From contig NZ_CAUM01000143.1 of NCBI RefSeq assembly GCF_000350085.1, forward strand, positions 62,001 through 126,000: a stretch of DNA of 64,000 nucleotides, read 5' to 3'. The translations under genes were made by a program, and so were the position numbers. The notes beneath the pieces are model-generated. The model worked only from the letters and a program-made list of their open reading frames with translations. It was not told where the DNA came from and did not search any database. Within the stretch, counting starts at the first letter, position 1; each line of letters opens with the position of its first letter. This document shows, piece after piece, positions 52,347 through 60,828 of the stretch. The DNA comes from Mesorhizobium metallidurans STM 2683. Lineage in GTDB: Bacteria > Pseudomonadota > Alphaproteobacteria > Rhizobiales > Rhizobiaceae.

Positions 52347-53132
52347 TCAACGAAAGCCGGCTTCGCCGGCGGCATGAAGCTTGCCGCCGCGCTCGACGAT
52401 CGGCTCGAGCGCCTTTTCCACCGGCACGTTCGGCGCATCGAGGATGGCCGGATTGGCGCCTTGCGGGTTGTGCGCCCATTTCACCGCATTGCGCAGCACC
52501 TTGTGGACGTTGGCGTCGTGATAGGTCGGGTAGGTCTCGTGCCCCGGCCTGAAATAAAAGATGTTGCCGGCGCCCCGGCGATATGTCAGCCCCGACCGGA
52601 ACACTTCGCCGCCCTGGAACCAGGAGATGAAAACCGTCTCCAGCGGCTCCGGCACGGCGAACTGCTCGCCATACATTTCTTCGTTTTCGAGCTCGAAATA
52701 TTCGCCGATCCCGGCGGCGATCGGATGGCTGGGACTGGTCACCCAGAGCCGCTCGCGCTCGCCGGCCTCGCGCCATTTCAGCGTGCACGGCGTGCCCATC
52801 AGCCTCTTGAAGATTTTTGAGAAATGGCCGGAATGGAGAATGATCAGCCCCATGCCTTCGAAGACGCGGCGCGCCACGCGCTCGACGATTTCGTCGGCGA
52901 CCGCGCCATGGTCCTTATGCCCCCACCACACAAGCACATCGGTTTCCGCCAGGCGGTCGGCCGGCAGGCCGTGTTCAGGCTGCTCGAGCGTCGCGGTCGA
53001 GGCGGAGATCGCCTTGTCGGAATTCAGCGCCTTGGCGATCGTCGCGTGCATGCCCTCGGGGTAAATGCCCGCGACCACCTCGTTGGTCCGCTCATGGATA
53101 TTCTCGCCCCAGACGACAGCGCGTATTGTCAT
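52347..53132 (-). CDS. thuA: Trehalose utilization protein ThuA
   Basis: 261 residues. The sequence matches the ThuA pattern: IRAVVWGENIHERTNEVVAG, VLVWWGHKDHGAVADEIVER, GMGLIILHSGHFSKIFKRLM, and the GAGNIFYFRPGHETYPTYHD region near the end. ThuA is a GATase-fold protein without the catalytic Cys, used with ThuB in catabolism of trehalose-like sugars. In Sinorhizobium the pair follows the thuEFGK importer; no such importer is next to it here. Confidence 0.88.
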   Translation of the reverse strand: MTIRAVVWGENIHERTNEVVAGIYPEGMHATIAKALNSDKAISASTATLEQPEHGLPADRLAETDVLVWWGHKDHGAVADEIVERVARRVFEGMGLIILHSGHFSKIFKRLMGTPCTLKWREAGERERLWVTSPSHPIAAGIGEYFELENEEMYGEQFAVPEPLETVFISWFQGGEVFRSGLTYRRGAGNIFYFRPGHETYPTYHDANVHKVLRNAVKWAHNPQGANPAILDAPNVPVEKALEPIVERGGKLHAAGEAGFR

Positions 53133-53280
53133 GACAACCTCTTGGTGAAACCGGAGCCGACCCGCCCCGGCCAGTCATAGTCCGCCCGGCCGGGAATGAA
53201 AACGGTTTCAGTGGCGGCTGCTGACAATCGGGGGGAACGTCATACCGAAGAATGTAGTAGAACAGAATGAAAGCCGTTCT

Positions 53281-53308
53281 GTAGCGATCCTTCGCACCCC
53301 CTCTGTCC
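53281..53308. repeat. Remnant of repeat element A
   Basis: GTAGCGATCCTTCGCACCCC followed by CTCTGTCC matches the reverse complement of the inner part of element A (about 580-617) with few changes, but the second arm is missing. Confidence 0.55.
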
Positions 53309-53338
53309 CCTCCGACGTTAGAGGTTTGCGCCCGGCGC

Positions 53339-53593
53339 CTAAGCCCCTCGCCCGTCCTGGGCGGCTCGCGTCAGCGGCTCGTTCAGGCGCGGCACCACGA
53401 CCAGGCGCTTGATCTTGCCCTTCTTGTAGGCGGCGAGGAAGCGGGCATAGTCCCTGAAAACGGCGCAGCCATTGGATTCGGCCGCCCGCCGCGCAGGCAA
53501 GGTCTGGCAAGTGAACCGGATATCGCAATCGAAAACCTCAGCGGGAACGGCAACGGCAATTATTCGCGCGCCTGCGGCGGCAGTGAGTAGCAC
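53339..53593 (-). CDS. Short frame, possible secreted peptide, doubtful
   Basis: 84 residues from a GTG start. The first 20 residues look like a signal sequence (LLTAAAGARIIAVAVPAEVF), then CDIRFTCQ and a basic AAYKKGKIKRLVVVPRLNEP. There is no good ribosome binding site. It starts next to the copper promoter and diverges from cueO. Coding is uncertain. Confidence 0.3.
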   Translation of the reverse strand: MLLTAAAGARIIAVAVPAEVFDCDIRFTCQTLPARRAAESNGCAVFRDYARFLAAYKKGKIKRLVVVPRLNEPLTRAAQDGRGA

Positions 53594-53596
53594 AGC

Positions 53597-53627
53597 TTGA
53601 CCTTCCAGCTACTGGAGCCCTTAGATT
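53597..53627 (+). promoter_or_regulatory. CueR-type copper-responsive promoter
   Basis: TTGACC (53597-53602) and TAGATT (53622-53627) are 19 bp apart, the long spacer typical of MerR-family promoters. In the spacer TCCAG-CTA-CTGGA (53604-53616) is a perfect palindrome matching the CueR operator core. The cueR gene downstream supplies the regulator. Confidence 0.82.
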
Positions 53628-53683
53628 AATTGGGAAGGTGGTCGGATGACACATCCATCGGCTCTGATACGGGGAGACAGCAG

Positions 53684-55174
53684 ATGCATCGACGCGGTTT
53701 TCTAGCGGCAGGTCTTGCGACCGTTTTTGCGAGCCGGCCCGCTTTCGCTCAAATGAAGATGGATGACATGTCCGGCATGGGCCACGACATGGCCGCGCCG
53801 CCGCAGAGCGCTGTCGCGCTGCCCGAAGGAGAAGCACTTCGCGACTTGTCCCGCCTCGCTAACGAAGCCAGCACGCCTGGCCTGTTCAGGGCGAAGCTGA
53901 CGGCTGAGTCCGCTACGATGCGTTTTGCGGAAGGGCTGGACACGCCGATCCTCGGCTATAACGGCACCAGCCCCGGGCCACTGATCGAGGCGGTCGAGGG
54001 CGACCGCGTCGAGATCACCTTCGCCAACCGCATCCCGGACGAGGCGAGCACCATCCATTGGCACGGCATGCCCGTGCCGGCCGATCAGGACGGCAATCCG
54101 ATGGACCCGGTCGCGACGGGCATCGATCGCACCTACAGCTTCGACCTGCCCGAAGGCAGCGCCGGCTCCTACTGGTATCACCCGCATCCGCACGGCAAGA
54201 CGGCCGAGCAGGTCTATCGCGGCCTTGCCGGCGCATTCGTGGTCAAGCCGAAGGTCGATCCGATTCCGGCCGCCTATGGAGATACCGTGCTGGTATTCAC
54301 CGACCTACGCCTTGCGGCCGATGGCACCTTGCCCGGCAATACGATGGTTGACCTGATGAACGGGCGCGTCGGCGACCATGTGCTGGTCAACGGACAGAAG
54401 AATCCCGCGCTAACAGTCCCCTTTGGCACGAAGCGGCGTTTCCGGCTTTACAATGCGACGAACGCGCGCTTCTTGCGACTCTCCTTTGACGGCGCGCCCA
54501 TCACAATCATCGGAACGGATGGCGGCCTGCTGGAGGCGCCGGTCGCAGCCGACGACATCCTGCTCAGCCCGGCGGAACGCCTCGACCTGATTGTCTCCTT
54601 CGACAAGCCCGGGCCGGTCACGCTGTACACGCTCGACTACGATCGCGGCTGGATGGGTGCCGGCCGACCTGCCGATGCCGGCCTGACACTGCTCACCGCC
54701 CATGTGTCGCAGACGCCGGCCGAACCGGTCCCGCCGCTGCCGGACATGCTGCGGCCGATCGCGCGGCTTGATGCGCCCTCGGTCAGCCGGCGCTTCGTTT
54801 TCACCGAAACCATGGCCATGAATGCCAACGGCATGGAGATGGGGTTCCTGATCAACGGCGCTACCTTCGATATGAACCGTGTCGATACCGTCGCCAAGGC
54901 AGGCGAGGTCGAGCTTTGGGAGATCGTCAACAAGGCGGACATGGACCATCCCTTCCATGTGCATGGCACGCAGTTCCAGGTGGTCGAGTACGAACGCGGC
55001 GGCAAGGTCAGGAAACCGGCCTACCGGGCCTGGAAGGACACGGTGAACGTGGCGCGCGGCGAGACGGTGCGGCTCTTGCTACGGCAGGACCGGCCGGGGC
55101 CGCGCATGTATCACTGCCATATCCTCGAGCACGAGCAGCTCGGCATGATGGGCATCGTCGACGTGCAAGCCTGA
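53684..55174 (+). CDS. cueO: Multicopper oxidase, CueO/CopA-like
   Basis: 496 residues with a Tat signal (HRRGFLAAGLATVFASRPAF, cut near AFA-Q), then a Met-rich stretch (MKMDDMSGMGHDM). The copper-binding motifs are all present: IHWHGM, WYHPHPHG, HPFHVHGTQFQ, and YHCHILEHEQLGMMG for the T1 and trinuclear sites. It oxidises Cu(I) in the periplasm to reduce toxicity. GGGGAGA precedes the ATG at 53684. First gene of the operon with cueR. Confidence 0.93.
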   Translation: MHRRGFLAAGLATVFASRPAFAQMKMDDMSGMGHDMAAPPQSAVALPEGEALRDLSRLANEASTPGLFRAKLTAESATMRFAEGLDTPILGYNGTSPGPLIEAVEGDRVEITFANRIPDEASTIHWHGMPVPADQDGNPMDPVATGIDRTYSFDLPEGSAGSYWYHPHPHGKTAEQVYRGLAGAFVVKPKVDPIPAAYGDTVLVFTDLRLAADGTLPGNTMVDLMNGRVGDHVLVNGQKNPALTVPFGTKRRFRLYNATNARFLRLSFDGAPITIIGTDGGLLEAPVAADDILLSPAERLDLIVSFDKPGPVTLYTLDYDRGWMGAGRPADAGLTLLTAHVSQTPAEPVPPLPDMLRPIARLDAPSVSRRFVFTETMAMNANGMEMGFLINGATFDMNRVDTVAKAGEVELWEIVNKADMDHPFHVHGTQFQVVEYERGGKVRKPAYRAWKDTVNVARGETVRLLLRQDRPGPRMYHCHILEHEQLGMMGIVDVQA

Positions 55175-55188
55175 GGAGACTTTCTACC

Positions 55189-55587
55189 ATGAACATCGGC
55201 ATCGCATCCGAAAAAACCGGCCTGCCATCCAAGACGATCCGCTACTACGAGGATATAGGTCTTGTGCGCCCGGCCCGGACGGACAATGGCTATCGCGACT
55301 ATTCGGCCTCCGACATTCATCGCCTGAAATTTCTACAACGCTCGCGCAGCCTTGGCTTTTCCGTCGACGAATGCCGCCAGTTGCTGTCGCTTTACCAGGA
55401 CAGGGCCCGCGACAGCGCGGACGTCAAGGCCATTGCCGAAGCCAGGCTGGTGGAGATCGACAGGAAGATCGCCGAACTCAACGGCTTGCGCCATCTGCTG
55501 CATCACCTGGTCGAGCACTGCCATGGCAACGACAGGCCGGATTGCCCGATCATCGACGAGCTGGCGGGAGAAGGCCTGGTCCAGTGA
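55189..55587 (+). CDS. cueR: MerR family copper regulator CueR
   Basis: 132 residues. The MerR HTH is IGIASEKTGLPSKTIRYYED with the wing GYRDYSASDIHRLKFL. The metal loop CHGNDRPDCPI carries the two Cys, seven residues apart, that bind Cu(I) in CueR. It follows cueO by 14 bases with GAGGAG upstream of the ATG, and should control the promoter at 53597. Confidence 0.93.
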   Translation: MNIGIASEKTGLPSKTIRYYEDIGLVRPARTDNGYRDYSASDIHRLKFLQRSRSLGFSVDECRQLLSLYQDRARDSADVKAIAEARLVEIDRKIAELNGLRHLLHHLVEHCHGNDRPDCPIIDELAGEGLVQ

Positions 55588-56098
55588 AATGGGCTGCCGC
55601 GGCGCTCTCGCTTGCCTGCGCGTCTTCAGAGTCAAGGCACGCCAGGCTTCGATGAAGGAGATGGCCGCCGCCGCGAAAACCATTGCCGGAATGTTCGACG
55701 GCAGACAGGCCTATGACGCCGCGGCCTTCAAGGCGGTGGCCGAGACCATCCGCGCCCGCACCGGCCCTGCCCTGATCGCGGAATTTCCCAGCGCGACATT
55801 GGGCGCGCCTTCAGGCGCCAGGTTGGAAATTGAACAAGCCCGTGCGGAATTCGAGGCGCTGGCAAATCACATGGGGACGCTGGCCGAGGCACTGGCCGCC
55901 AAGGCCAGGCAGGCACCGGTCGGCATCACCAGCGATATGAGAATGGGTTCCGGCCCGGCGATGGGCGGCGGCAGCCTGCTCGGCAAACGGCCGGCGGCGG
56001 AGGCCGATCCCGCCAAACTTCCAGCCGAGCACCTCCTGCATCTCATCCTGCAGAATTGCTCAAGCTGTCATTCGAAGTTCCGGCAAAAGGTCCGGTAA
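55584..56098 (+). pseudogene. Cytochrome c556 (class II), apparently frameshifted
   Basis: A GTG at 55584 overlaps the cueR stop (GTGA) and begins a signal-like peptide (KWAAAALSLACASSE) that ends at a stop by 55655. The mature domain lies in another frame, from about 55625 to 56098: KARQASMKEMAAAAKTIAGM through the C-terminal heme motif CSSCHSKFRQ, the class II layout. A one-base deletion (or two-base insertion) near 55620-55632 would join them. The ATG at 55589 is in the mature frame but gives no export signal. In the intact form it would be a periplasmic heme protein. Confidence 0.7.
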
Positions 56099-56166
56099 CA
56101 GCCCGCCATCCGAACCGGCCCGCGCTTCTACTGTCAGAGGCGCGGGCGTTGCATCATGCGCCCAGC

Positions 56167-57606
56167 CTACGCGGCCTGCAGTTTTTCCTTCGGCCGCAGA
56201 TTCTGGTTCATGCGGAACAGGTTCAGCGGGTCGTAGCGCTGCTTTATCTCCACAAGCCGCCGATAGTTGCCGCCATAGGCCGCTTCGACCCGATCCGCCT
56301 CGTCCTCGGGCATGAAATTCACATAGGCCGTGCCGGCGGCATAGGGCCTGGTCGCCTCGTAGATACCGCGGGCCCAATCGATGCAGGCCTTATCCATTTT
56401 CGGTTCGCGCCAGCGCGCGTGGACATTCATGACGAAATGCGCGCTGCGTTGCGGGAACGCCGTTTCGTCGGCTTTCACCCGGCCCGCCGCACCGCCGACA
56501 TGGCCGATGAATATTTCGCACTCTGGCCCCGGAAGCTTTGCTATCGCTGATGTGACGACCTCGATCGCGCTATCGGAAAGTCCGGTGAAATCATGGCTCT
56601 TCCAATAGTTGCGGGCGCCTGACGTAAGCAACGGATCGAATGCCTGCTGCCAGCCGGTGAGCGGATTGGGACCGACGACATCGACGATCGGCGTGCCGAT
56701 GGCGCGAAGCCTTTTCGTCGCTCTCTTTCCCTCCTGAAGGTCGCCGCAGTAGCACATGGCCAGAACCAGAACCTCCTTGCCGTGCCATTCGGCCGGTAGG
56801 AAGGGCAGTGGCGGCGCCTGCCGCATGACCACCCAGCAGGTCAGTTCGTCCGGCGCCAACTCAAGCGCGTCACGATATTCCCGCAGCACCGCTTGGGCAT
56901 CGGCGAAAGGATGAACGACAAGCCCCGACAGAACCTGGGGACCGACCCGGTGAAGCTTGAACTCAAAAGCCGTGACGATGCCGAAATTGCCGCCGCCGCC
57001 GCGCAGCGCCCAGAACATGTCCGGATTCTCGGTCTGGCTGGCGCGCAGCAGCTTGCCGTCGGCGGTCACCACATCGGCGCTGAGAAGATTGTCGATGGTC
57101 AGGCCGAATTTCCGCGTCAGCCAGCCGAAGCCGCCGCCCAGCGTCAGGCCGGATATGCCGGTGGTCGAGTTGATGCCGGTCGGTATCGCCAGTTCGAAAG
57201 CCTGTGTTTCCTGGTCGACATCGGCAAGCGTCGCCCCGGGCTCCACCCACACCCGCCGCGTCGGCGGATCGACCCGCACCGATTTCATCGGCGAAAGATC
57301 GATCATCAGGCCGCCGTCGCAGACGGCGCTGCCGGCAATGTTGTGGCCGCCGCCGCGAACCGCGACGAGAAGCCGGTTTTCCCTGGCGAAATTCACGGCC
57401 GCGATAACGTCGGCGGCGCCGGCGCAGCGCACGATCAGCCCCGGCCGCCGGTCGATCATGGCATTCCAGATGCTGCGTGCCTCGTCATAGGCGCCATCGC
57501 CCTCCCTCAGCACCGTGCCGCGTAACTGCGTCGAAAGCGCCTCCAGGGCCGCGGCATCGATCGTCGTCTTGCCGCGTTCGAGTGTAGTGAGGCTCATGCT
57601 GTTCAT
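56167..57606 (-). CDS. FAD-linked oxidase, berberine bridge enzyme type
   Basis: 479 residues. The PCMH FAD domain has LVAVRGGGHNIAGSAVCDGG, where the His binds FAD covalently, and GISGLTLGGGFGWLTRKFGL. The BBE C-terminal segment YRRLVEIKQRYDPLNLFRMN is present. It oxidises alcohol, sugar or amine substrates with O2 in the cytoplasm, and the substrate cannot be inferred. GGGAGGA lies before the ATG. It converges with the cytochrome gene. Confidence 0.93.
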   Translation of the reverse strand: MNSMSLTTLERGKTTIDAAALEALSTQLRGTVLREGDGAYDEARSIWNAMIDRRPGLIVRCAGAADVIAAVNFARENRLLVAVRGGGHNIAGSAVCDGGLMIDLSPMKSVRVDPPTRRVWVEPGATLADVDQETQAFELAIPTGINSTTGISGLTLGGGFGWLTRKFGLTIDNLLSADVVTADGKLLRASQTENPDMFWALRGGGGNFGIVTAFEFKLHRVGPQVLSGLVVHPFADAQAVLREYRDALELAPDELTCWVVMRQAPPLPFLPAEWHGKEVLVLAMCYCGDLQEGKRATKRLRAIGTPIVDVVGPNPLTGWQQAFDPLLTSGARNYWKSHDFTGLSDSAIEVVTSAIAKLPGPECEIFIGHVGGAAGRVKADETAFPQRSAHFVMNVHARWREPKMDKACIDWARGIYEATRPYAAGTAYVNFMPEDEADRVEAAYGGNYRRLVEIKQRYDPLNLFRMNQNLRPKEKLQAA

Positions 57607-57713
57607 GATTTCCTCCCGCTTTGCTTATGAGCCATTCTCCCGCCGTCCAACTCGGAAGTGTGCGCTTATATTAGGGATATCGCAAGTTCTGGACAGCTTG
57701 CGGCTGCGGGCTC

Positions 57714-58568
57714 TCAGTATCCCGGCCCGGTGCCCAATTCGCTGCGGCGCCAGGCGGCCGGCGAGATTCCCACCGAGCGCTTGAACTCCCGCCCGAAATG
57801 ATAGACGTCGCAGAAGCCGCAGGCCTCGGCGATTTCGGCCAGCGGCTGGTCGCTCTGCACCAGCAGCGATTGCGCCTGCATCAGCCGCTCGCGCATCAGC
57901 CATTGATGCGGGCTCGTGCGCAGATGCTTCTGGAACAGCCGCCGGATCTGCGAAGGGCCAAGGCCGGTAACAGAGAACAGATCCGGCGCGCTCCAGGCGA
58001 ATCCGGGTTCGCCACGCATCGCGTCCACGGCGGCGGCCAGTGCCTTCGGCAGATCGTCGGTGCCGGTGCCGGCCAGCGCGCGGTCGACCAGAAGCACGAA
58101 TTCGGCGACCAGTTGGTTGAGCCTGAGATCGAGACTGGCGTCGCGTCGCCGCAGCGCCGAAAACAGCCGCTCGAACCAGGGCACCGGGTTCACTGCGTCG
58201 GTGAACACGGTCCGCAAGCTGCCCTCGCCGAACAGCTTGCGGCGCAGGATCGCCGGGTCCGGCCCGTCGAGCCTGAACCAGAGCAGGCTCCACGGGTCGT
58301 GCTCGTCGGCGGCATGGACATGCGGCGCCTCGTTCGCCATCCACACCAGTTGACCCGGGCGTACCTCCAGCCGCTGCCCCAGCGTTTCGACGACGCCGCG
58401 GCCCGACAGGCAGTAGAGGATGTCCTGGCCGGGATAGGCCGCGCGTTCTATCCGGTAATCCGGCGCCGCGGCGACCTTGCCGGCGCGCAGAACGCTGAAC
58501 GCCGTGCGCGTCCAGCCGGCGGCCGGCACATAGTGGAAACTCTCGAGAACCGACGTTCTTGCCTTCAT
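57714..58568 (-). CDS. AraC family transcriptional regulator
   Basis: 284 residues. An N-terminal cupin-like arm domain (DILYCLSGRGVVETLGQRLE, VWMANEAPHVHAADEHDPWS) is followed by two HTHs (RRLFQKHLRTSPHQWLMRER; LAEIAEACGFCDVYHFGREF) and the end GISPAAWRR. It is divergent from the PhyH/ABC/kinase operon across 183 bases and very likely regulates it in response to the imported compound. Confidence 0.93.
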   Translation of the reverse strand: MKARTSVLESFHYVPAAGWTRTAFSVLRAGKVAAAPDYRIERAAYPGQDILYCLSGRGVVETLGQRLEVRPGQLVWMANEAPHVHAADEHDPWSLLWFRLDGPDPAILRRKLFGEGSLRTVFTDAVNPVPWFERLFSALRRRDASLDLRLNQLVAEFVLLVDRALAGTGTDDLPKALAAAVDAMRGEPGFAWSAPDLFSVTGLGPSQIRRLFQKHLRTSPHQWLMRERLMQAQSLLVQSDQPLAEIAEACGFCDVYHFGREFKRSVGISPAAWRRSELGTGPGY

Positions 58569-58751
58569 GCGTGTTTTATACAAAAACTGCGCCCTGCTGT
58601 CCATTTTGTTCCCTGGCAAGCGGCGTTATGGTCGTCCTCAAGAGGCAGGCGAGGTCGGCATTCATCAGCCCGAAATCTCGCCTTGCTCCGGGCTTTCAAG
58701 GCGCACGGCGCCAATGACGGCCCGGTTCGCGAAGACCAGGGAGGCAAGACG

Positions 58752-59516
58752 ATGCTCGCGATGACCAAGGCTGAAAAGGAGCGCTACGCCGGCGACGGAT
58801 ACATCATTCGCCAGGGGCTGCTGACCACGGCGGAGGTGAACGACTTCCGCGACCACGCCCGCAAGCAGTTGGAAGCGGAAAACAAGAGCGGCTCCGTGAT
58901 GGCCAAGGGCGACAAGGAAGGCAAGACCACGCTTCTGAAGATGTGGACCAAGGCCGAGGACGACAAATACGGGCTGCTAGCACGCGACGAGCGCATGGTC
59001 GATCTTGCCGAGGCCGCGGTCGGCAAGCCGATCTATCTCTACAGCCACAAGATGACGATGAAGCAGCCCAACGAAGGTGGCGCCTGGGAATGGCATCAGG
59101 ATTTCGGCTATTGGTACAATTACGGCTGTCTCGCGCCGGACATGATGAGCATCTATGTCGCGCTCGACAAGGCGACCCGCGAGAATGGCTGCCTGCAGGT
59201 GCTCAAGGGTTCGCACAAGCTCGGCCGCCTCAACCACATCCGCGAGAACGACCAGACCAATGTCGAGCAGGAGCATCTGGAAGCCGCGCTGAAGCGCTAC
59301 AAGCATATCTATGTCGAGATGGAAGCCGGCGACGCGCTGATCTTCGACGGCAATCTGCTGCATCGCTCCGACGCCAACCGTTCTAATACCTATCGCTGGG
59401 GCTATATCTGCTCCTACAACGCCATCGAGAACGCGCCGTTCAAGAAGGTGCGCGAATACGGAAACTACGACGAGTTGCACAAGGTGCCGGCCGGTTCCTT
59501 CCGCAAGGCGTCCTGA
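58752..59516 (+). CDS. Phytanoyl-CoA dioxygenase family (PhyH) protein
   Basis: 254 residues of the Fe(II)/2-oxoglutarate dioxygenase PhyH family. The metal triad is visible as His/Asp in WEWHQDFGYWYNYG and the distal His in DALIFDGNLLHRSDANRS, with Arg for 2-oxoglutarate in the NTYRWGY segment. It should hydroxylate a small substrate, perhaps the compound imported by the ABC system downstream. The ATG at 58752 has GGGAGG upstream; the frame extends further 5' but that part is antisense to the AraC gene. Confidence 0.92.
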   Translation: MLAMTKAEKERYAGDGYIIRQGLLTTAEVNDFRDHARKQLEAENKSGSVMAKGDKEGKTTLLKMWTKAEDDKYGLLARDERMVDLAEAAVGKPIYLYSHKMTMKQPNEGGAWEWHQDFGYWYNYGCLAPDMMSIYVALDKATRENGCLQVLKGSHKLGRLNHIRENDQTNVEQEHLEAALKRYKHIYVEMEAGDALIFDGNLLHRSDANRSNTYRWGYICSYNAIENAPFKKVREYGNYDELHKVPAGSFRKAS

Positions 59517-59552
59517 CAACGAAAACGAGGCGCGGGCGGTCACACCCGTCCG

Positions 59553-59592
59553 GACCTTGATCCCTGACCTTCGGGTTGGAAAAGATCAGGTC
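59553..59592 (+). other. Imperfect stem-loop between PhyH and permease
   Basis: GACCTTGATC (59553-59562) pairs with GATCAGGTC (59584-59592) with one bulge. It may end or attenuate transcription after the PhyH gene in the 238-base gap before the permease. The rest of the gap shows no gene. Confidence 0.45.
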
Positions 59593-59754
59593 GAACAAAG
59601 AGATAGAGCCGCATCCTGAATCTGTTTCGGACGATCAGGCTCTCATGCATCGATCGGGGCGCGAGCTCAGCCCGGGTCGATGACGGAAGAACGGGAGAAG
59701 AGTAGCGGAGCCGGTCGCGACCGGCCTCTCGCCACACGCAGGGAGGATTGCTGT

Positions 59755-60777
59755 ATGGCCGATGCGGTCAGGAGCGGCGCGCGCGCGCCGGCCACGGACC
59801 GATTGACGTTGGCGCGGCTGTTGCGGGCGCGCGAGGCGGGCGTGTTCATCGCGCTGCTCGTGCTGTGCCTGTTTTTGTCCTTCGCCACCGACGGATTCCT
59901 GACTTCGCTGAACCTGCTCAATGTCGGTCGCCAGATCTCCCTGCTCGGGATCATGGCGGTCGGCATGACGTTCGTGCTGATCGCCGGCGAAGTCGACCTG
60001 TCGGTCGGCTCGACCTATGCGTTCTCCGGCCTCGCCACCGGCATGCTGATCATCGCCGGCTGGGCGCTGCTGCCGGCAATCGGCGTGGGCCTCGCCACCG
60101 GCGTCGCCATCGGCCTCATCAACGGCGTGCTCTCCACCTATGGCCGCCTGCCTTCGCTGATCGCGACGCTCGGCATGCTCTCCATCGTGCGCGGTGCCGC
60201 CCTCATCCTGACCAACGGCCAGCCGGTGACCGTGAATGCCCGCAATGGCGCCCTTCCCGGCGTCCTGCAGTCTTTCGGCTTCATGGGCCAGGGCTATCTG
60301 TTCAGCATCATCCCGATGCAGCTCGTCTTTTTCGTCATCATCGCCGCACTCGCCTGGATGGTGGTGGCCTTCTCCAATTTCGGCTTCCGCGTCTACGCCG
60401 TCGGCGGCAGCGCCAAGGCGGCACGCGTCTCCGGCATCTCCGTCAATTCGGTCAAGATCTGCGCTTTCGTGCTGATCGGCGTGCTGGCCGCCTTCGCCGG
60501 CATTTTGAGCATGGCCTTCCTGCCGAGCGGCCAGGCCGGACGCACCGGGGTCGGGCTGGAGCTCGACGTCATCGCGGCCACCATCGTCGGCGGCGCTTCG
60601 CTGTCGGGCGGCGAAGGCACGATCCTCGGCACCATACTCGGTGTGCTGATCATCGGCGTCATGCGCAACGGGCTGGTGCTGATGGGCGTGTCGCCCTTCG
60701 TCCAGGAGCTGATGATCGGTCTGGTCATCATCATTGCGGTCGGCATCGACAAATGGAGCACGCGCCGGACCAACTGA
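59755..60777 (+). CDS. Ribose-type ABC transporter permease
   Basis: 340 residues of the RbsC family with about ten membrane helices. Motifs are FVLIAGEVDLSVGSTYAFSG and GGASLSGGEGTILGTILGVL. GGGAGGA precedes the ATG at 59755. The order permease, binding protein, ATPase, kinase differs from the usual binding-protein-first or ATPase-first order. Confidence 0.94.
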   Translation: MADAVRSGARAPATDRLTLARLLRAREAGVFIALLVLCLFLSFATDGFLTSLNLLNVGRQISLLGIMAVGMTFVLIAGEVDLSVGSTYAFSGLATGMLIIAGWALLPAIGVGLATGVAIGLINGVLSTYGRLPSLIATLGMLSIVRGAALILTNGQPVTVNARNGALPGVLQSFGFMGQGYLFSIIPMQLVFFVIIAALAWMVVAFSNFGFRVYAVGGSAKAARVSGISVNSVKICAFVLIGVLAAFAGILSMAFLPSGQAGRTGVGLELDVIAATIVGGASLSGGEGTILGTILGVLIIGVMRNGLVLMGVSPFVQELMIGLVIIIAVGIDKWSTRRTN

Positions 60778-60828
60778 AGCAGAGCAACCAACAGGTCAAA
60801 TCAAGGGCCAAACAAGGGAGGACTATCC

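Larger units (their letters stand above)
53133..53683. other. Intergenic region between thuA and the copper operon
   Basis: 551 bases. It holds a remnant of the element A repeat (53281-53308), a doubtful short frame on the minus strand (53339-53593), and the copper-responsive promoter (53597-53627). Nothing else is clear. Confidence 0.6.

Noticed and set aside
57798..58751. 5' extension of the PhyH frame
   Set aside because: It is antisense to the AraC gene; the ATG at 58752 has a good ribosome binding site and starts the domain correctly.
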